Shown here piece by piece: positions 1-9,490 of a DNA stretch of 64,000 nucleotides. Source of the stretch: Geothrix edaphica (GTDB lineage Bacteria > Acidobacteriota > Holophagae > Holophagales > Holophagaceae). Numbering within the stretch: the first letter of the stretch is position 1; every line of letters begins with the position of its first letter. Location of the stretch: NCBI RefSeq assembly GCF_030268045.1, contig NZ_BSDC01000002.1, positions 434,001 through 498,000 of the forward strand. Direction: 5' to 3'. The translations under genes were made by a program, and so were the position numbers. The notes under the pieces are model-generated. The model was not told where the DNA came from, ran no database searches, and was given only the letters and a program-made list of their open reading frames with translations.

Positions 1-885
1 ATCGGCCGGGTGGTGGCCGATTTCAGGAAGGCCCTTCCGGAGTCATGCGTCTACGTCTATGACAACAACTCCACCGACGGCACCGCGGAAGCCGCCCGTG
101 CCGCCGGGGCCCTCCTGGGCCGCGAGACCGCCCAGGGCAAGGGCCACGTGGTGCGCCGCATGTTCGCGGACGTGGATGCCGATGTCTACGTGTTGGTGGA
201 CGGCGACGCGACCTACGAGGCCGCCAGCGCCCCCGGCATGGTGGCGCGCCTGCTGGAGGGGCAGCTGGACATGGTGGTGGGCTGCCGGGCGGAGACAGGC
301 CAGGATGTCTTCCGGCGAGGTCACCGGTTCGGGAACGCGCTGCTCAGCCTCTCCGTGGGCTTCCTCTTCCGTCAGCGAGTCACGGATATGCTATCGGGCT
401 ACCGCGTCTTCTCGCGCCGCTTCGTGAAGTCCTTCCCTGTGCTCTCGGCGGGGTTCGAGATCGAGACGGAGCTGACGGTCCACGCCCTGGAGCTGGCCAT
501 GCCCGTGGCGGAAGAGGGCACGCCCTACCGGGCGCGGCCTGCGGGCTCCGCGAGCAAACTGCGGACCTACGCGGACGGCTTCAAGATCCTCCGCCTCATC
601 CTGTCCCTCTACCGGAATGAGGAGCCCATGGCCTTCTTCTCGGCACTCTCGAGCCTGCTCGTCGCGCTCTCCCTGGTCCTGGCCGTGCCCCTCTTCCGCA
701 CCTACCTCGCCACGGGCCTGGTGCCCCGCTTTCCCACAGCCATCCTCTGCACGGGGTTCATGGTCATCGCAGCGCTCGGCTACACCTGCGGGCTCATCCT
801 CGACACCGTCACCCGCGGGCGCAAGGAGGTGAAGAAGCTCGCCTACCTGGCCGTGCCACCCTGGCCCGCTGGGGGGAACCGATGA
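1..885 (+). CDS. Family 2 glycosyltransferase, 5' end cut by window edge
   Basis: The reading frame is open from base 1, so the true start lies upstream. The first visible residues (IGRVVADFRKALP) match the region just after the usual N-terminal 'PAYNEE' strand of GT2 enzymes. A nucleotide-sugar binding pattern follows (DNNSTDGT, then DGDATYEA, the DxD equivalent). Two hydrophobic segments near the C-terminus (FFSALSSLLVALSLVLAVPLF and the segment after it) suggest membrane anchoring, as in dolichol-phosphate-mannose synthase-like GT2 proteins that build lipid-linked sugars. It overlaps the next membrane protein by ATGA, so the two are probably translated together. The acceptor cannot be told from sequence. 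Confidence 0.85.
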   Translation: MGRVVADFRKALPESCVYVYDNNSTDGTAEAARAAGALLGRETAQGKGHVVRRMFADVDADVYVLVDGDATYEAASAPGMVARLLEGQLDMVVGCRAETGQDVFRRGHRFGNALLSLSVGFLFRQRVTDMLSGYRVFSRRFVKSFPVLSAGFEIETELTVHALELAMPVAEEGTPYRARPAGSASKLRTYADGFKILRLILSLYRNEEPMAFFSALSSLLVALSLVLAVPLFRTYLATGLVPRFPTAILCTGFMVIAALGYTCGLILDTVTRGRKEVKKLAYLAVPPWPAGGNR

Positions 886-2375
886 CCCCCAGGCTTCGGC
901 GCTGGGGGCCGCTGGCTCTGCTCCTGCTCTACGTGGGCCTCTACTACGGCCTCACGGCCTGGCAGCAGGCCGGGCTATTCGAGCGGGACGGATACTTTCA
1001 CGCCCGCTTCGCGTGGATGTTGCCGGAGCGCGGCCTGTCCCGGGCCTTCCCCTGGACGCAGCTGAGCACCTGGCGCGGGCAGTTCTGCGACAAGGAGTTC
1101 CTCTTCCACCTGGCGATGGCACCCTTCGCCCGCCTCGGATCCGACCCAATCCTCGGGGCGCGGATCTTCGGCGCGCTGCTGGCCGGAGCCGTGATGGGGG
1201 CCTTCTACCTCATGCTGCGGGCCCAGCGGGTGCGCCACCCTCTGGCCTGCGCCTTCCTGCCCCTGGCCATGGGTGGACTCTTCCTCGCGCGGCTGGGCAT
1301 GCTCCGGTCCCACGTGCTGAGCATGCTGCTGCTCACCCTCGGGCTCCACCTCATGCTGGAGAAGCGCTACCGGGCCGTGTTCGTCCTGGGCTTCGTCTAC
1401 GCCTGGAGCTACACGGTACCCTTCGTGCTGTTCATGACGGCCGTGCCGATCGCCCTGGGGCGCTGGCTCGGACGAGAGGCCTTCGACTGGCGGCTGCTGC
1501 TGGCCGCCGGCGGGGGATCGGCCGCGGGTCTCGTCCTCCATCCCTACACGCCCCTCACGCTGGCGACCTTCCTCACCTATGTGCAGGTCTTCCGCCTGGG
1601 CCTCCAGGGTGCCGGGACTTCCGGCTTCGAGCTGGGCAACGAGCTGTATCCCTACCCGTGGGCGGTCCTCCTGGACATCTACCCGCTGCTGATCCTCCTC
1701 GCGGCACTGCTTCTCGTCGTGCTGGTCCTGGCGCGGAGGCGGCTGACGCCGGCCACGCTGGGCCTCGGCCTCGCCGCCCTCGCCTGGTTCGGCATGACGG
1801 CCCGGACGCCGCGCTTCGCGGAGTACTCGGTCCTGCTCGTGGCCGCCGCCTGCGCCCTCGTCTTACGGGATCTCCTGCCCCTCCTGGAAGTCCGGAGGTG
1901 GTGGGCCTCCCGCCGCTGGCTGCGCCTGGGCACGGGCGCCCTGGCGCTGGCCCTGCTGGCGGGCTTCCACGCCCGGGCCGTGTCCTTCGACCGCGTCTAT
2001 CAGTCGGCCTACGCCCCGCCCCGCTTCTTCACCGGCGCCTGCGCCTGGATGGCGCAACACCTGGCGCCAGGAGAGACGGTCATCAATCTCTTCTGGGACG
2101 ACTTCCCGGATCTCTACTATGACGGCTACCGGCAAACCTTCCTCTGGGGGCTCGATCCGACCTATTCGCTGCGCGAGGATCCTGACCGGGCCCGCCTGCT
2201 GGAGCACTACCGCCGCCACGCCGCGCCCCTCGACGCGAAGACCCTCACGCAGGCATTCCACACCCGCTGGCTCGTGCTTCGCACCGCCCGGGCCAAGGGA
2301 TTCCCGGAGCTGGAGCTACGCCCCTTCCGCGTGGCCTATCAGGACGCCTCCGCCCTCGTGGTCACCTGGGATTGA
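882..2375 (+). CDS. Polytopic membrane protein, GT-C glycosyltransferase-like
   Basis: A 497-residue protein with about ten or more hydrophobic segments, beginning with a signal-anchor right after the start. A conserved-looking acidic loop follows the first membrane segment (ERDGYFHARFA, then CDKEFLFH). It resembles the first periplasmic loop of GT-C enzymes such as STT3/PMT, where Asp/Glu residues bind the lipid-linked donor. The soluble C-terminal part contains NLFWDDFPDLYYDGY. The start overlaps the upstream GT2 stop by 4 bases, which suggests one pathway: the GT2 makes a polyprenyl-phosphate sugar and this protein transfers it on the periplasmic side. The family placement is an inference from topology and the short motif. 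Confidence 0.65.
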   Translation: MTPRLRRWGPLALLLLYVGLYYGLTAWQQAGLFERDGYFHARFAWMLPERGLSRAFPWTQLSTWRGQFCDKEFLFHLAMAPFARLGSDPILGARIFGALLAGAVMGAFYLMLRAQRVRHPLACAFLPLAMGGLFLARLGMLRSHVLSMLLLTLGLHLMLEKRYRAVFVLGFVYAWSYTVPFVLFMTAVPIALGRWLGREAFDWRLLLAAGGGSAAGLVLHPYTPLTLATFLTYVQVFRLGLQGAGTSGFELGNELYPYPWAVLLDIYPLLILLAALLLVVLVLARRRLTPATLGLGLAALAWFGMTARTPRFAEYSVLLVAAACALVLRDLLPLLEVRRWWASRRWLRLGTGALALALLAGFHARAVSFDRVYQSAYAPPRFFTGACAWMAQHLAPGETVINLFWDDFPDLYYDGYRQTFLWGLDPTYSLREDPDRARLLEHYRRHAAPLDAKTLTQAFHTRWLVLRTARAKGFPELELRPFRVAYQDASALVVTWD

Positions 2376-2435
2376 ACGGGCCCCGATCCTACGCGAGCGG
2401 ATCCCCGTCCACCGGTGAGGGGAACCACAGACACT

Positions 2436-2465
2436 AGAAGCGCGGGCCCAAGGGCCCGCGCTTCT
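2436..2465. terminator. Bidirectional hairpin between convergent genes
   Basis: Perfect inverted repeat AGAAGCGCGGGCCC / GGGCCCGCGCTTCT with a 2-base centre. It lies between the stop of the GT-C-like gene (+) and the stop of gcvPB (-). There is no long T-run, but the position and the 14-bp stem fit a shared terminator. Confidence 0.7.
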
Positions 2466-2482
2466 GCGGAAAGGGCGGTTCC

Positions 2483-4012
2483 TCAGGCCTTCGTCCACCG
2501 CAGCACGGGCTTGCGGGCGGCGGTGGTCTCGTCCATGCGGCGCAGGGGGGCGAGGGTGGGGGCCTGGTGCAGGGCCTCCGGGTCCGTCTCCACCTCCTTG
2601 GCGATGGCCAGCATGGTGTCGCAGAAGGCGTCCAGCTCGTCCTTGCCCTCGCTCTCCGTGGGCTCGATCATCAGCGCGCCGGGCACGATCAGGGGGAAGT
2701 AGATCGTGGGCGGATGGTAGCCGTGGTCGATGAGGCGCTTGGCGATGTCCAGGGTGTGGACGTCGTGCTTGGCCTGGAGGGTGTCGCTGAAGACCACCTC
2801 GTGCAGGCTGGGCGAGTCGATGTGCAGGGCGTAGGCGCCCTTGAGCCGGGCGCGGATGTAGTTGGCATTCACGATGGCGCGGAGCGTGGCTTCCTTCAGG
2901 CCGTCGGAGCCGTGGCTCAGGCAGTAGGTCAGCGCCCGCACGAGGATGCCGAAGTTTCCGTAGAAGGTGTGCACCTTGCCGATGCTCTGGGGGCGGTTCC
3001 AGTCCCAGCGGTAGCTGTGCTTCGGCACCTCGCCTTCGCCGACCTTCACGGTGTCGCGCACGACGACGGGCACGGGGAGGAAGGGCACCAGCTTCTCGAC
3101 GCAGCACACGGGGCCGGCGCCGGGGCCGCCGCCGCCGTGGGGGGTGGACATGGTCTTATGCAGGTTCAGGTGCATGACGTCCACGCCGAAGTCGCCGGGG
3201 CGGGCCACACCCACGAGGGCGTTCATGTTGGCCCCGTCCATGTAGACCAGGGCGCCCACGCTGTGCAGCAGGTCGCTGATCTCCTTGAAGCGGTACTCGA
3301 AGACGCCGACCGTGTTGGGGTTGGTGATCATGGCGCCGGCGATCTCCGCGCCCAGCTCGTTCACCAGGGTCTTCAGGCCCTTGCGGACCTTGCCGTTCAC
3401 GGGATCAGTCACATCGTCGAAGGAAATGGTGCCGTCCGGCAGCGACGGCAGTTCCACCACTTCGTAGCCTGCCATGGCGGCGGTGGCGGGGTTGGTGCCG
3501 TGGCCGCTGTCGGGGATGAGGATCACGCGACGCTTGGCGCCCTGGGCCACGTGGTAGGCGCGGATGAGCATGACGCCCGTGAGCTCGCCGGCGGCGCCGG
3601 CGCTGGGCTGGAGGGTGACGCCGGGCAGGCCCGTGATCTCCTTCAGCCACTCCTGCAGGGTGAAGAGCGTCTCCAGGTTGCCCTGGATGAGGGCATCGGG
3701 CGCCATGGGGTGGCTGTCCGTGAAGCCCGGCATTCCGGCGACCTTCTCGTTGAGCCGCGGGTTGTGCTTCATGGTGCAGGAACCCAGCGGGTAGATGCCG
3801 TCGTCCACGCCGTAGTTCCACTTGGAGAGGCGCGTGAAGTGGCGGATGACCTCCACCTCGCTCAGCTCGGGCAGGGCGTCGAAGCCGCTGCGCTTCAAGT
3901 GGGCGGGGCGGGTGTCCTTGGCGGTGGGCACGTCGAGTTTCGGCAGGTCCATGCCCCGCTTGCCGGGGACGGAGCGTTCGAAGGAGAGGGGTTCGCGCTG
4001 GCGAAGGAACAT
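2483..4012 (-). CDS. gcvPB: Glycine dehydrogenase (decarboxylating), subunit 2
   Basis: P-protein half of the glycine cleavage system, which decarboxylates glycine and loads the aminomethyl group on lipoyl-GcvH. It is the split (two-subunit) form; this 509-residue protein is the C-terminal, PLP-carrying half. The PLP lysine lies in MHLNLHKTMSTPHGGGGPG (Lys286), followed by the glycine-rich loop typical of the family. The start is chosen for AAGGAG seven bases upstream. It lies 10 bases downstream of gcvPA in the same orientation, so the two are co-transcribed. No gcvT, gcvH or lpd gene is in the window. Confidence 0.96.
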   Translation of the reverse strand: MFLRQREPLSFERSVPGKRGMDLPKLDVPTAKDTRPAHLKRSGFDALPELSEVEVIRHFTRLSKWNYGVDDGIYPLGSCTMKHNPRLNEKVAGMPGFTDSHPMAPDALIQGNLETLFTLQEWLKEITGLPGVTLQPSAGAAGELTGVMLIRAYHVAQGAKRRVILIPDSGHGTNPATAAMAGYEVVELPSLPDGTISFDDVTDPVNGKVRKGLKTLVNELGAEIAGAMITNPNTVGVFEYRFKEISDLLHSVGALVYMDGANMNALVGVARPGDFGVDVMHLNLHKTMSTPHGGGGPGAGPVCCVEKLVPFLPVPVVVRDTVKVGEGEVPKHSYRWDWNRPQSIGKVHTFYGNFGILVRALTYCLSHGSDGLKEATLRAIVNANYIRARLKGAYALHIDSPSLHEVVFSDTLQAKHDVHTLDIAKRLIDHGYHPPTIYFPLIVPGALMIEPTESEGKDELDAFCDTMLAIAKEVETDPEALHQAPTLAPLRRMDETTAARKPVLRWTKA

Positions 4013-4022
4013 GTCGCTCTCC

Positions 4023-5375
4023 TTACACAGTGGCGGGGACGCGGGCCAGGATCTCGACGAGGCTCTCGATCATCCGGCGGGTGTGGAGTTCGGTGGCGCA
4101 CCAGAGGATGCAGCCCTGGTATTCGGGATAGAAGCGGCCCAGGTCCAGGCCAGGCAGCAGGCTCTCCGCGAGGCAGGCCTCCTGCAGCGCGGCCATGTCG
4201 CCCTTGTAGCGCAGCACGAACTCGTTGAAGAAGGGGTGGTCGAAGACTGGCTCCATGTCCGGCAGCTCCAGCAGGCGCTGGCGCAGGTACTGGGCCTTGG
4301 CCACGTTCTGCTCGGCCAGGCCCTTGAGCCCCTCGGGACCCGCCACCTGCAGGTAGATGTTGGCGCGCAGGGCCACGAGGCCCTGGTTCGAGCAGATGTT
4401 GCTGGTGGCTTTGTCGCGGCGGATGTGCTGCTCGCGGGCGGTGAGCGTCAGCACATAGCCCGTGCGGCCATCCAGATCCTTGGTCTGGCCCACGACGCGG
4501 CCGGGGATCTCGCGCTTGTGGGCGTCCTTCACGGCCAGGAAGCCCAGGTAGGGCCCGCCGAAATTGGGCTTGTTGCCGAAGGACATGGCCTCGCCGCAGG
4601 CCATGTCGGCGCCGGCCTTGCCGGGCGCCTCCAGCCAGCCGAAGGCCAGGGCCTCCTGGGTGACGCTCACCAGCAGGGCGCCGGCGGCGTGGACGGGGCC
4701 GGCCAGGGCCGTGAGGTCCTCCACGGCGCCCAGGAAGTTGGGGTAGCCCACCATCACCGCGGCCACATCACCGTTGAGCTTGGCCTGCAGGTCCGCCAGG
4801 TCGGTGACGCCATCCTTCAGGTCCACTTCCACCAGCTTCAGGTCGTCGTGCGGCGCGAAGTTGGTCGCCAGCACCTGGCGGTAGAGGGGGTGCAGGCCGC
4901 GGCTCACCAGCACGGTGTTGCGCTTCTTCTGCACGCGGACGGCCATGAGGGCCGTCTCCACGCAGGCGGTGCCGCCGTCGTAGAGGCTGGCGTTGGTGAC
5001 ATCCAGGCCCGTGAGGTCGCAGATGAGGGTCTGGTATTCAAAGATGTGCTGGAGGGTGCCCTGGCTGATCTCGGGCTGGTAGGGCGTGTAGGCCGTGAAC
5101 CACTCCTGGCGGCTCACCATGGCGTCGATGGCCGACGGCACGAAGTGGTCGTAGGCGCCGGCGCCGAGGAACTGGGCGCAGAAGCGCGTGTTCCGGTTGG
5201 CCAGGTCCAGCATCTGCCAAGTCACTTCCTGCTCGGAGCCCTGGGCGGGCAGGTCCAGGCCGCCCTTCAGGCGCAGGGACTCGGGAATGCCCACGAGGAG
5301 ATCCTCGGCGCGGGGAACGCCGATCGTGTCCAGGAGGGCCCGATCTTCGGCAGGGGAGGAAGGCAGATAGCGCAT
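4023..5375 (-). CDS. gcvPA: Glycine dehydrogenase (decarboxylating), subunit 1
   Basis: N-terminal half of split P-protein, 450 residues, the usual length. Recognisable family blocks include MRYLPSSPAEDRALLDTIG at the start, GAGAYDHFVPSAIDAM, TAYTPYQPEISQGTLQ and SNICSNQGLVALRANIYL. It forms the alpha2beta2 enzyme with the adjacent gcvPB product and closes the active site. It has an ATG start with GAGG upstream. The roughly 170-base leader (5376-5545) before it was inspected for a glycine riboswitch; no convincing tandem aptamer was seen. Confidence 0.96.
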   Translation of the reverse strand: MRYLPSSPAEDRALLDTIGVPRAEDLLVGIPESLRLKGGLDLPAQGSEQEVTWQMLDLANRNTRFCAQFLGAGAYDHFVPSAIDAMVSRQEWFTAYTPYQPEISQGTLQHIFEYQTLICDLTGLDVTNASLYDGGTACVETALMAVRVQKKRNTVLVSRGLHPLYRQVLATNFAPHDDLKLVEVDLKDGVTDLADLQAKLNGDVAAVMVGYPNFLGAVEDLTALAGPVHAAGALLVSVTQEALAFGWLEAPGKAGADMACGEAMSFGNKPNFGGPYLGFLAVKDAHKREIPGRVVGQTKDLDGRTGYVLTLTAREQHIRRDKATSNICSNQGLVALRANIYLQVAGPEGLKGLAEQNVAKAQYLRQRLLELPDMEPVFDHPFFNEFVLRYKGDMAALQEACLAESLLPGLDLGRFYPEYQGCILWCATELHTRRMIESLVEILARVPATV

Positions 5376-5545
5376 GGCGGCCTCGGCAAGGAAGCGGATG
5401 GAAATGCAGCTCTTCAGCGTATCAGCCCGGGCAGCCGGGGCCTCCTGTGCAGGTGATCACAGACCGCCCATGCACAGACCACTTGACGAGGGTGGCGCAG
5501 TGGGAGGGCTCGGCCCGACCACTGCTCGGAACCCCGGGACAGCAT

Positions 5546-8296
5546 TCACCTCCGCTTCCAGAGGTCGAAGGGCTGGGTTCCGACGAGGACATCGAAGCTG
5601 CCCGTGGCCGGGCGGGTTCCCTGGGGGGTCCTCAGCTTGAGGAACCCGTAGGAAAGCTCCACATAGAACTTGGACAGGAGCGTGGTGCGCAGCAGCAGGC
5701 CCGTGCCCTGGACCTGGAAGCCCGTATCCGCATGGAAGAGGGTGTCGGCGTGCTGGGCCATCCAGGCCACATCGAAGCGGGGGACCACCTCCACGGTGAG
5801 CCCCAGACCGCCGTAGAACCGGAAGGGCAAGCCGAACCGCACGGCGCCGAAATTGGGTACCTGGTACCCGGCGGCCCGGGAGCCGATGACGAAGGAGGGC
5901 CCCCCCAGGACCCACCAGCGGTCCAGCGGCAGGCGGCGGCCCTGACCCCACTCCAGATCCAGATCGGCCCCCAGGAACTCACGGAAGGTATGCAGGCCCC
6001 GGGCGCGGAAGTAGGTCTGCTGGAAGGCCCCGCCGGGCAGCTCCCCGGCCTTCACCTCGCCCGTGCCGCCCCGGGCCCGCAGGAGGAGGCCCTCCCGGGG
6101 GAGGGTGTGGCGATCCAGGTTGTCCCACTCGGCGGAGAGGTAGACGGCATCCTGGACCTGGGTCAGGCGCAGGCCGTCCTCCTTGAAGGCCACGTTCCGG
6201 CGGCCCAGGTCGAGGGTCACCTTCCCCGTGCCCAGGCTGCTGAACCGGAAGTAGGTCCGCAGCACCAGATCCGAGGCGCTGATCCGGGCCTCCACCCCGC
6301 TGAGCGGCAGCTGGGGGGCGGGCCAGCCGAGGGGCATCTCCAGGCGCTGCTGCCAGTAGTTGCCGCTGAGCTCCAGGCCGGCCCCAGGCGAGAAGAGGGG
6401 GGCCCGCAGGGCCACGGTCGCCTGTTGCTGCAGCCGGTTGCGGGCGGCGCTCAGCTCCAGTTCGGAGCCCTTGAAGCCCAGGTTCAGGGCGTGGTACGTG
6501 AGGCCCAGCTGGCCGCCCAGCGTGCTTTCGTAGCCCAGGGACAGGTCCAGCCGGTCCTGCTGCTGGGGCACGGGGATGAAGGTGAGGATGGTTCCGCCCT
6601 GGCCATCGGGCCGGGTGAGGTAGTGCAGCTCCGCGAGGTGGAGCCGGTGCTCCGCCAGGGCGATGTGCCGCTGGAGGTCCGTGGGCCGGAAGGGGCGCCG
6701 CTCCAGGTCGCCCAGGAGCCGCCGCAGGTGGGATTCGTCCACCGCAGGTCCCGGCACGGTCCACACTTCGACCCGGGAGATCAGGGGCTCCCGGAGGATC
6801 ACCTTGAGGCACCCGGTGTCGGGGTCGAACCCGGAGCCGCGGACGTCCACCAGGGGGCTGCCCCCCATGAGCAGGCGGTAGACCAGCTGCGACATCTGGC
6901 TGCCGAAGATCTGGGGGTTGAAGGGCTCGCCGGGCTTGACCGGGCCCTCCATGGCCTGCTGGGCCAGGGGGAGCCAGGCGGCGGGCGCCTCCACGGTCAG
7001 TTCCTTCACCACCGGATAGGGCCTCAGGTGGATGGTGAGGACCCGGTCCGCATCCACCGTGGCCCAGGCCTCCCGCGCGAGCCCGTGGACGAGGATCTGC
7101 TGCAGCAGGATCTGGACATCCAGGACCCGGAAGCCGCTGGCCGCGGCCTTCAAGGTCGCGGAGAGCGTTCCTTCCAGGACCTCGCCCACGGGGACGGGGC
7201 TTTCGAACACCACCCGGTCGGCCGCCAGGATCTCCTGCCCGCCCGACTTCCCGCGGAGGAACGTGGCGAGCTCCTCCAGGCGCGCATCGAAGGCCTCGCG
7301 GCCCTGGAGCACCAGCCGGGGCGCCAGGCTTCCGTACTCGAGGAAGGGGGCGTCGCGGATGTCGGGCCGGATGAGGAAGTCCGCCGCCGCACGGCTCTCC
7401 CACTGGCGCCGCTCAACCACCAGATCGAGGCTGCGGGAGGCCACGGAGAAGATGTTCGTGGCCGGGCGCTGCTCCAGGGGGCTGCTGATGTCCACGGCAA
7501 TGATCACGTCGGGGTGAAAGGCCTCCCTCGCCGTGGTGACGGGCAGGTTCTCCACCAGGGCGCCATCCACGTACTGCTGCCCCTCGATCACCACGGGCCG
7601 GAAGCCGCCGGGGACGGCCATGGAGGCGCGCACGGCCTCCACCAGGTCGCCCTGCCCGAAGACCCGGCCCTGCCCCGTCTCCAGGTTCGTGGCCAGGATC
7701 CGGAGCGGCCGCTGCAACCGGTCGAAGTCGCCGCCCGAGAAGTAGGCGCCCCGGGCCAGGAGGCCCTGGAGGGTGCGCTGCACCTCCAGGCCGCTCCGCA
7801 GGCCCTGGGCCAGGGTGGTCTGCCCGTTCTTCCGCTCCATGGACATGAAGGTGGACTCGCGGTCCTCCTGCTCGCCCAGGGTCTCGCCCGGGTTGCGGAG
7901 GAGCGGCTCCAGGAAGGCGCGGGTCAGGTCCAGGCGGCGGAAGAGATCCTCGATCTCGCGGCCCGAGAAGCCGCAGGCGTAGAGGGCGCCCACCAGGGAA
8001 CCGGCGCTGGTGCCGGTGATGCTGTCCAGGGGAAAGCCGACCTCCTCCAGGCGCTGGAGCACGCCGATGTGGGCCAGCCCCCGGGCTCCGCCGCCGCTGA
8101 GGGCCAGACCCACGCGCGGCATGCCCGGAATCACCACCCGGGGCGCGAAGCGGAACACCATGTCCGGCGGCTGGACCGTGACCTCGATGCGCTGCGGGGC
8201 CGGAGCGGCCATCGGGGGGACGGCCTGGCCCGCCAGCAGGACGGGGAGCCCGAGCAGCGCCAGGGTCCGCGCGGGGGCCGGCAGGCTCCGTCTCAT
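5546..8296 (-). CDS. Patatin-like phospholipase with BamA-type C-terminal barrel (type Vd-like)
   Basis: A 916-residue protein with an N-terminal signal peptide (hydrophobic segment 10-25). The patatin domain spans about 60-350, with oxyanion loop GGGARGLAHIG, nucleophile elbow GTSAG (Ser97) and catalytic Asp244 in DGALVEN. A POTRA-like stretch follows (about 360-530). The last 350 residues are rich in alternating polar/aromatic beta-strands ending in DLWKRR, as in surface antigen D15/Omp85 barrels. This order (patatin, POTRA, barrel) is that of PlpD, the type Vd autotransporter, so it is likely a surface or secreted lipase. It is longer than PlpD. It overlaps the rph stop by 4 bases. Confidence 0.87.
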   Translation of the reverse strand: MRRSLPAPARTLALLGLPVLLAGQAVPPMAAPAPQRIEVTVQPPDMVFRFAPRVVIPGMPRVGLALSGGGARGLAHIGVLQRLEEVGFPLDSITGTSAGSLVGALYACGFSGREIEDLFRRLDLTRAFLEPLLRNPGETLGEQEDRESTFMSMERKNGQTTLAQGLRSGLEVQRTLQGLLARGAYFSGGDFDRLQRPLRILATNLETGQGRVFGQGDLVEAVRASMAVPGGFRPVVIEGQQYVDGALVENLPVTTAREAFHPDVIIAVDISSPLEQRPATNIFSVASRSLDLVVERRQWESRAAADFLIRPDIRDAPFLEYGSLAPRLVLQGREAFDARLEELATFLRGKSGGQEILAADRVVFESPVPVGEVLEGTLSATLKAAASGFRVLDVQILLQQILVHGLAREAWATVDADRVLTIHLRPYPVVKELTVEAPAAWLPLAQQAMEGPVKPGEPFNPQIFGSQMSQLVYRLLMGGSPLVDVRGSGFDPDTGCLKVILREPLISRVEVWTVPGPAVDESHLRRLLGDLERRPFRPTDLQRHIALAEHRLHLAELHYLTRPDGQGGTILTFIPVPQQQDRLDLSLGYESTLGGQLGLTYHALNLGFKGSELELSAARNRLQQQATVALRAPLFSPGAGLELSGNYWQQRLEMPLGWPAPQLPLSGVEARISASDLVLRTYFRFSSLGTGKVTLDLGRRNVAFKEDGLRLTQVQDAVYLSAEWDNLDRHTLPREGLLLRARGGTGEVKAGELPGGAFQQTYFRARGLHTFREFLGADLDLEWGQGRRLPLDRWWVLGGPSFVIGSRAAGYQVPNFGAVRFGLPFRFYGGLGLTVEVVPRFDVAWMAQHADTLFHADTGFQVQGTGLLLRTTLLSKFYVELSYGFLKLRTPQGTRPATGSFDVLVGTQPFDLWKRR

Positions 8297-9009
8297 GCGA
8301 GGACCGCCCGCTGCGCCTCCATGAGGGCGGCACAGCCGGCCAGGCCCAGGTCCACGAGGGCATCCGCCTCAGATCGGCTGAAGGGGCGGCCCTCGCCCGT
8401 GCCCTGGAGCTCCACCAGCAGCAGCTCCCCGCCCCCGGCAGGCCGCGCCGCCACCAGGTTGCAGTCCACGGCGGCGAGGTGGTCCTCCTCATATTCCAGA
8501 TCCAGCACTACGCCCCGGCGGCCTTCACCGGCTTCCACGACGCCCGCGCTCACGGCCGCCACCTGGCGGACCACGGCGGCCTCCAGCCCCCGGGCCTTCA
8601 GCGCCAGCGCCACGGCCACCCAGGCCCCGGTGATGGCGGCGCAGCGGGTGCCGCCGTCGGCGTTCAGCACATCGCAGTCCACCGTGAGGGTGCGCTCGCC
8701 CAGGGCCGCCAGGTCGATGGCCTGGCGCAGGCTGCGGCCGATGAGCCGCTGGATCTCCACGGTCCGGCCCTGCTGCTTCCCCCTGGCGGCCTCGCGGTCA
8801 GACCGCGTGTTCGTGGCCGCGGGCAGCATGCCGTATTCGGCCGTGAGCCAGCCCGTGCCCCGCCCCTTCATCCAGCCGGGCACCTTCTCCTCCAGGCTGG
8901 CCGAGCAGAGCACATGCGTGCGGCCCAGCTTCACCAGGCAGGATCCGGCCGCATGGAGCTGGACGCCGGTTTCAAATTCCAGGCCCCGAAGGTCGCCGTT
9001 GCCGCGCAT
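8293..9009 (-). CDS. rph: Ribonuclease PH
   Basis: Phosphorolytic 3'-to-5' exoribonuclease that trims tRNA 3' ends. Family blocks: MRGNGDLRGLEFETG, GKTHVL-like GRTHVLCSASLEEKVP, RGTGWLTAEYGMLP, QRLIGRSLR and DCDVLNADGGTR. The ATG at 9009 is preferred over the in-frame ATG at 9024. It begins with the conserved MRG, overlaps the rpiB stop as TGATG, and has GGAAGG at the right distance. That gives 238 residues, the usual size. It is translationally coupled to rpiB upstream and to the patatin gene downstream. Confidence 0.94.
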   Translation of the reverse strand: MRGNGDLRGLEFETGVQLHAAGSCLVKLGRTHVLCSASLEEKVPGWMKGRGTGWLTAEYGMLPAATNTRSDREAARGKQQGRTVEIQRLIGRSLRQAIDLAALGERTLTVDCDVLNADGGTRCAAITGAWVAVALALKARGLEAAVVRQVAAVSAGVVEAGEGRRGVVLDLEYEEDHLAAVDCNLVAARPAGGGELLLVELQGTGEGRPFSRSEADALVDLGLAGCAALMEAQRAVLA

Positions 9010-9440
9010 CAGCACCCCTTCCATTCGATCTTGTCCACCCGCCCCTGGTGGCGCCCTCCTTCAAAAGGTGTGCCCAGGAACAATTTCAGGTAGTATTCCG
9101 CCTTGAGCGGATCCGTCAGCCGCTGGCCGAAAGCGATGGCGTTCGCGTCATTGTGCTGTCGCGCCAGTGCCGCGTGCTCAGGGGAGGTCACCAGCGCGCA
9201 GCGGATGCCAGCATGGCGGTTGGCCGCGATGCTGATGCCGATGCCGGATCCGCAGACCAGCACCAGGCGCTCCCACCGGTCCCGGCCCTCCGCCGCCCGA
9301 TGCGCGAAATCCGGGTAGTCCACCGAGGCCGAACCATCCGTGCCGAAATCCACCACCTCATGTCCCTGACCCTGCGCCCAGGCCTTGAGCCTTTCCTTCA
9401 GGTCGAACCCCGCATGATCGCTTGCAAATCCGAGCTTCAT
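9009..9440 (-). CDS. rpiB: Ribose-5-phosphate isomerase B
   Basis: Interconverts ribulose-5-phosphate and ribose-5-phosphate in the pentose phosphate pathway. The 143-residue protein shows the RpiB/LacAB signatures: GFASDHAGFDLKERL at the N-terminus, the catalytic-cysteine loop VLVCGSGIGISIAANR, and HNDANAIAFGQRL near the C-terminus. It is the first gene of the rpiB-rph-patatin string and faces the SNF2 gene divergently across a 50-base gap that must hold both promoters. Confidence 0.95.
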   Translation of the reverse strand: MKLGFASDHAGFDLKERLKAWAQGQGHEVVDFGTDGSASVDYPDFAHRAAEGRDRWERLVLVCGSGIGISIAANRHAGIRCALVTSPEHAALARQHNDANAIAFGQRLTDPLKAEYYLKLFLGTPFEGGRHQGRVDKIEWKGC

Positions 9441-9490
9441 CGTCCCGCCCCCCGGCTCACTGCCCCTAGCCTACCGCCCGCCGCCCCTTC

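Noticed and set aside
5376-5545. Possible glycine riboswitch before gcvPA
   Set aside because: Glycine riboswitches are common before gcv genes, but no conserved aptamer core could be recognised on the minus strand.
5447-9106. 1219-codon plus-strand open frame
   Set aside because: Antisense shadow of the patatin and rph genes, rich in Gln/His/Gly and without family motifs.
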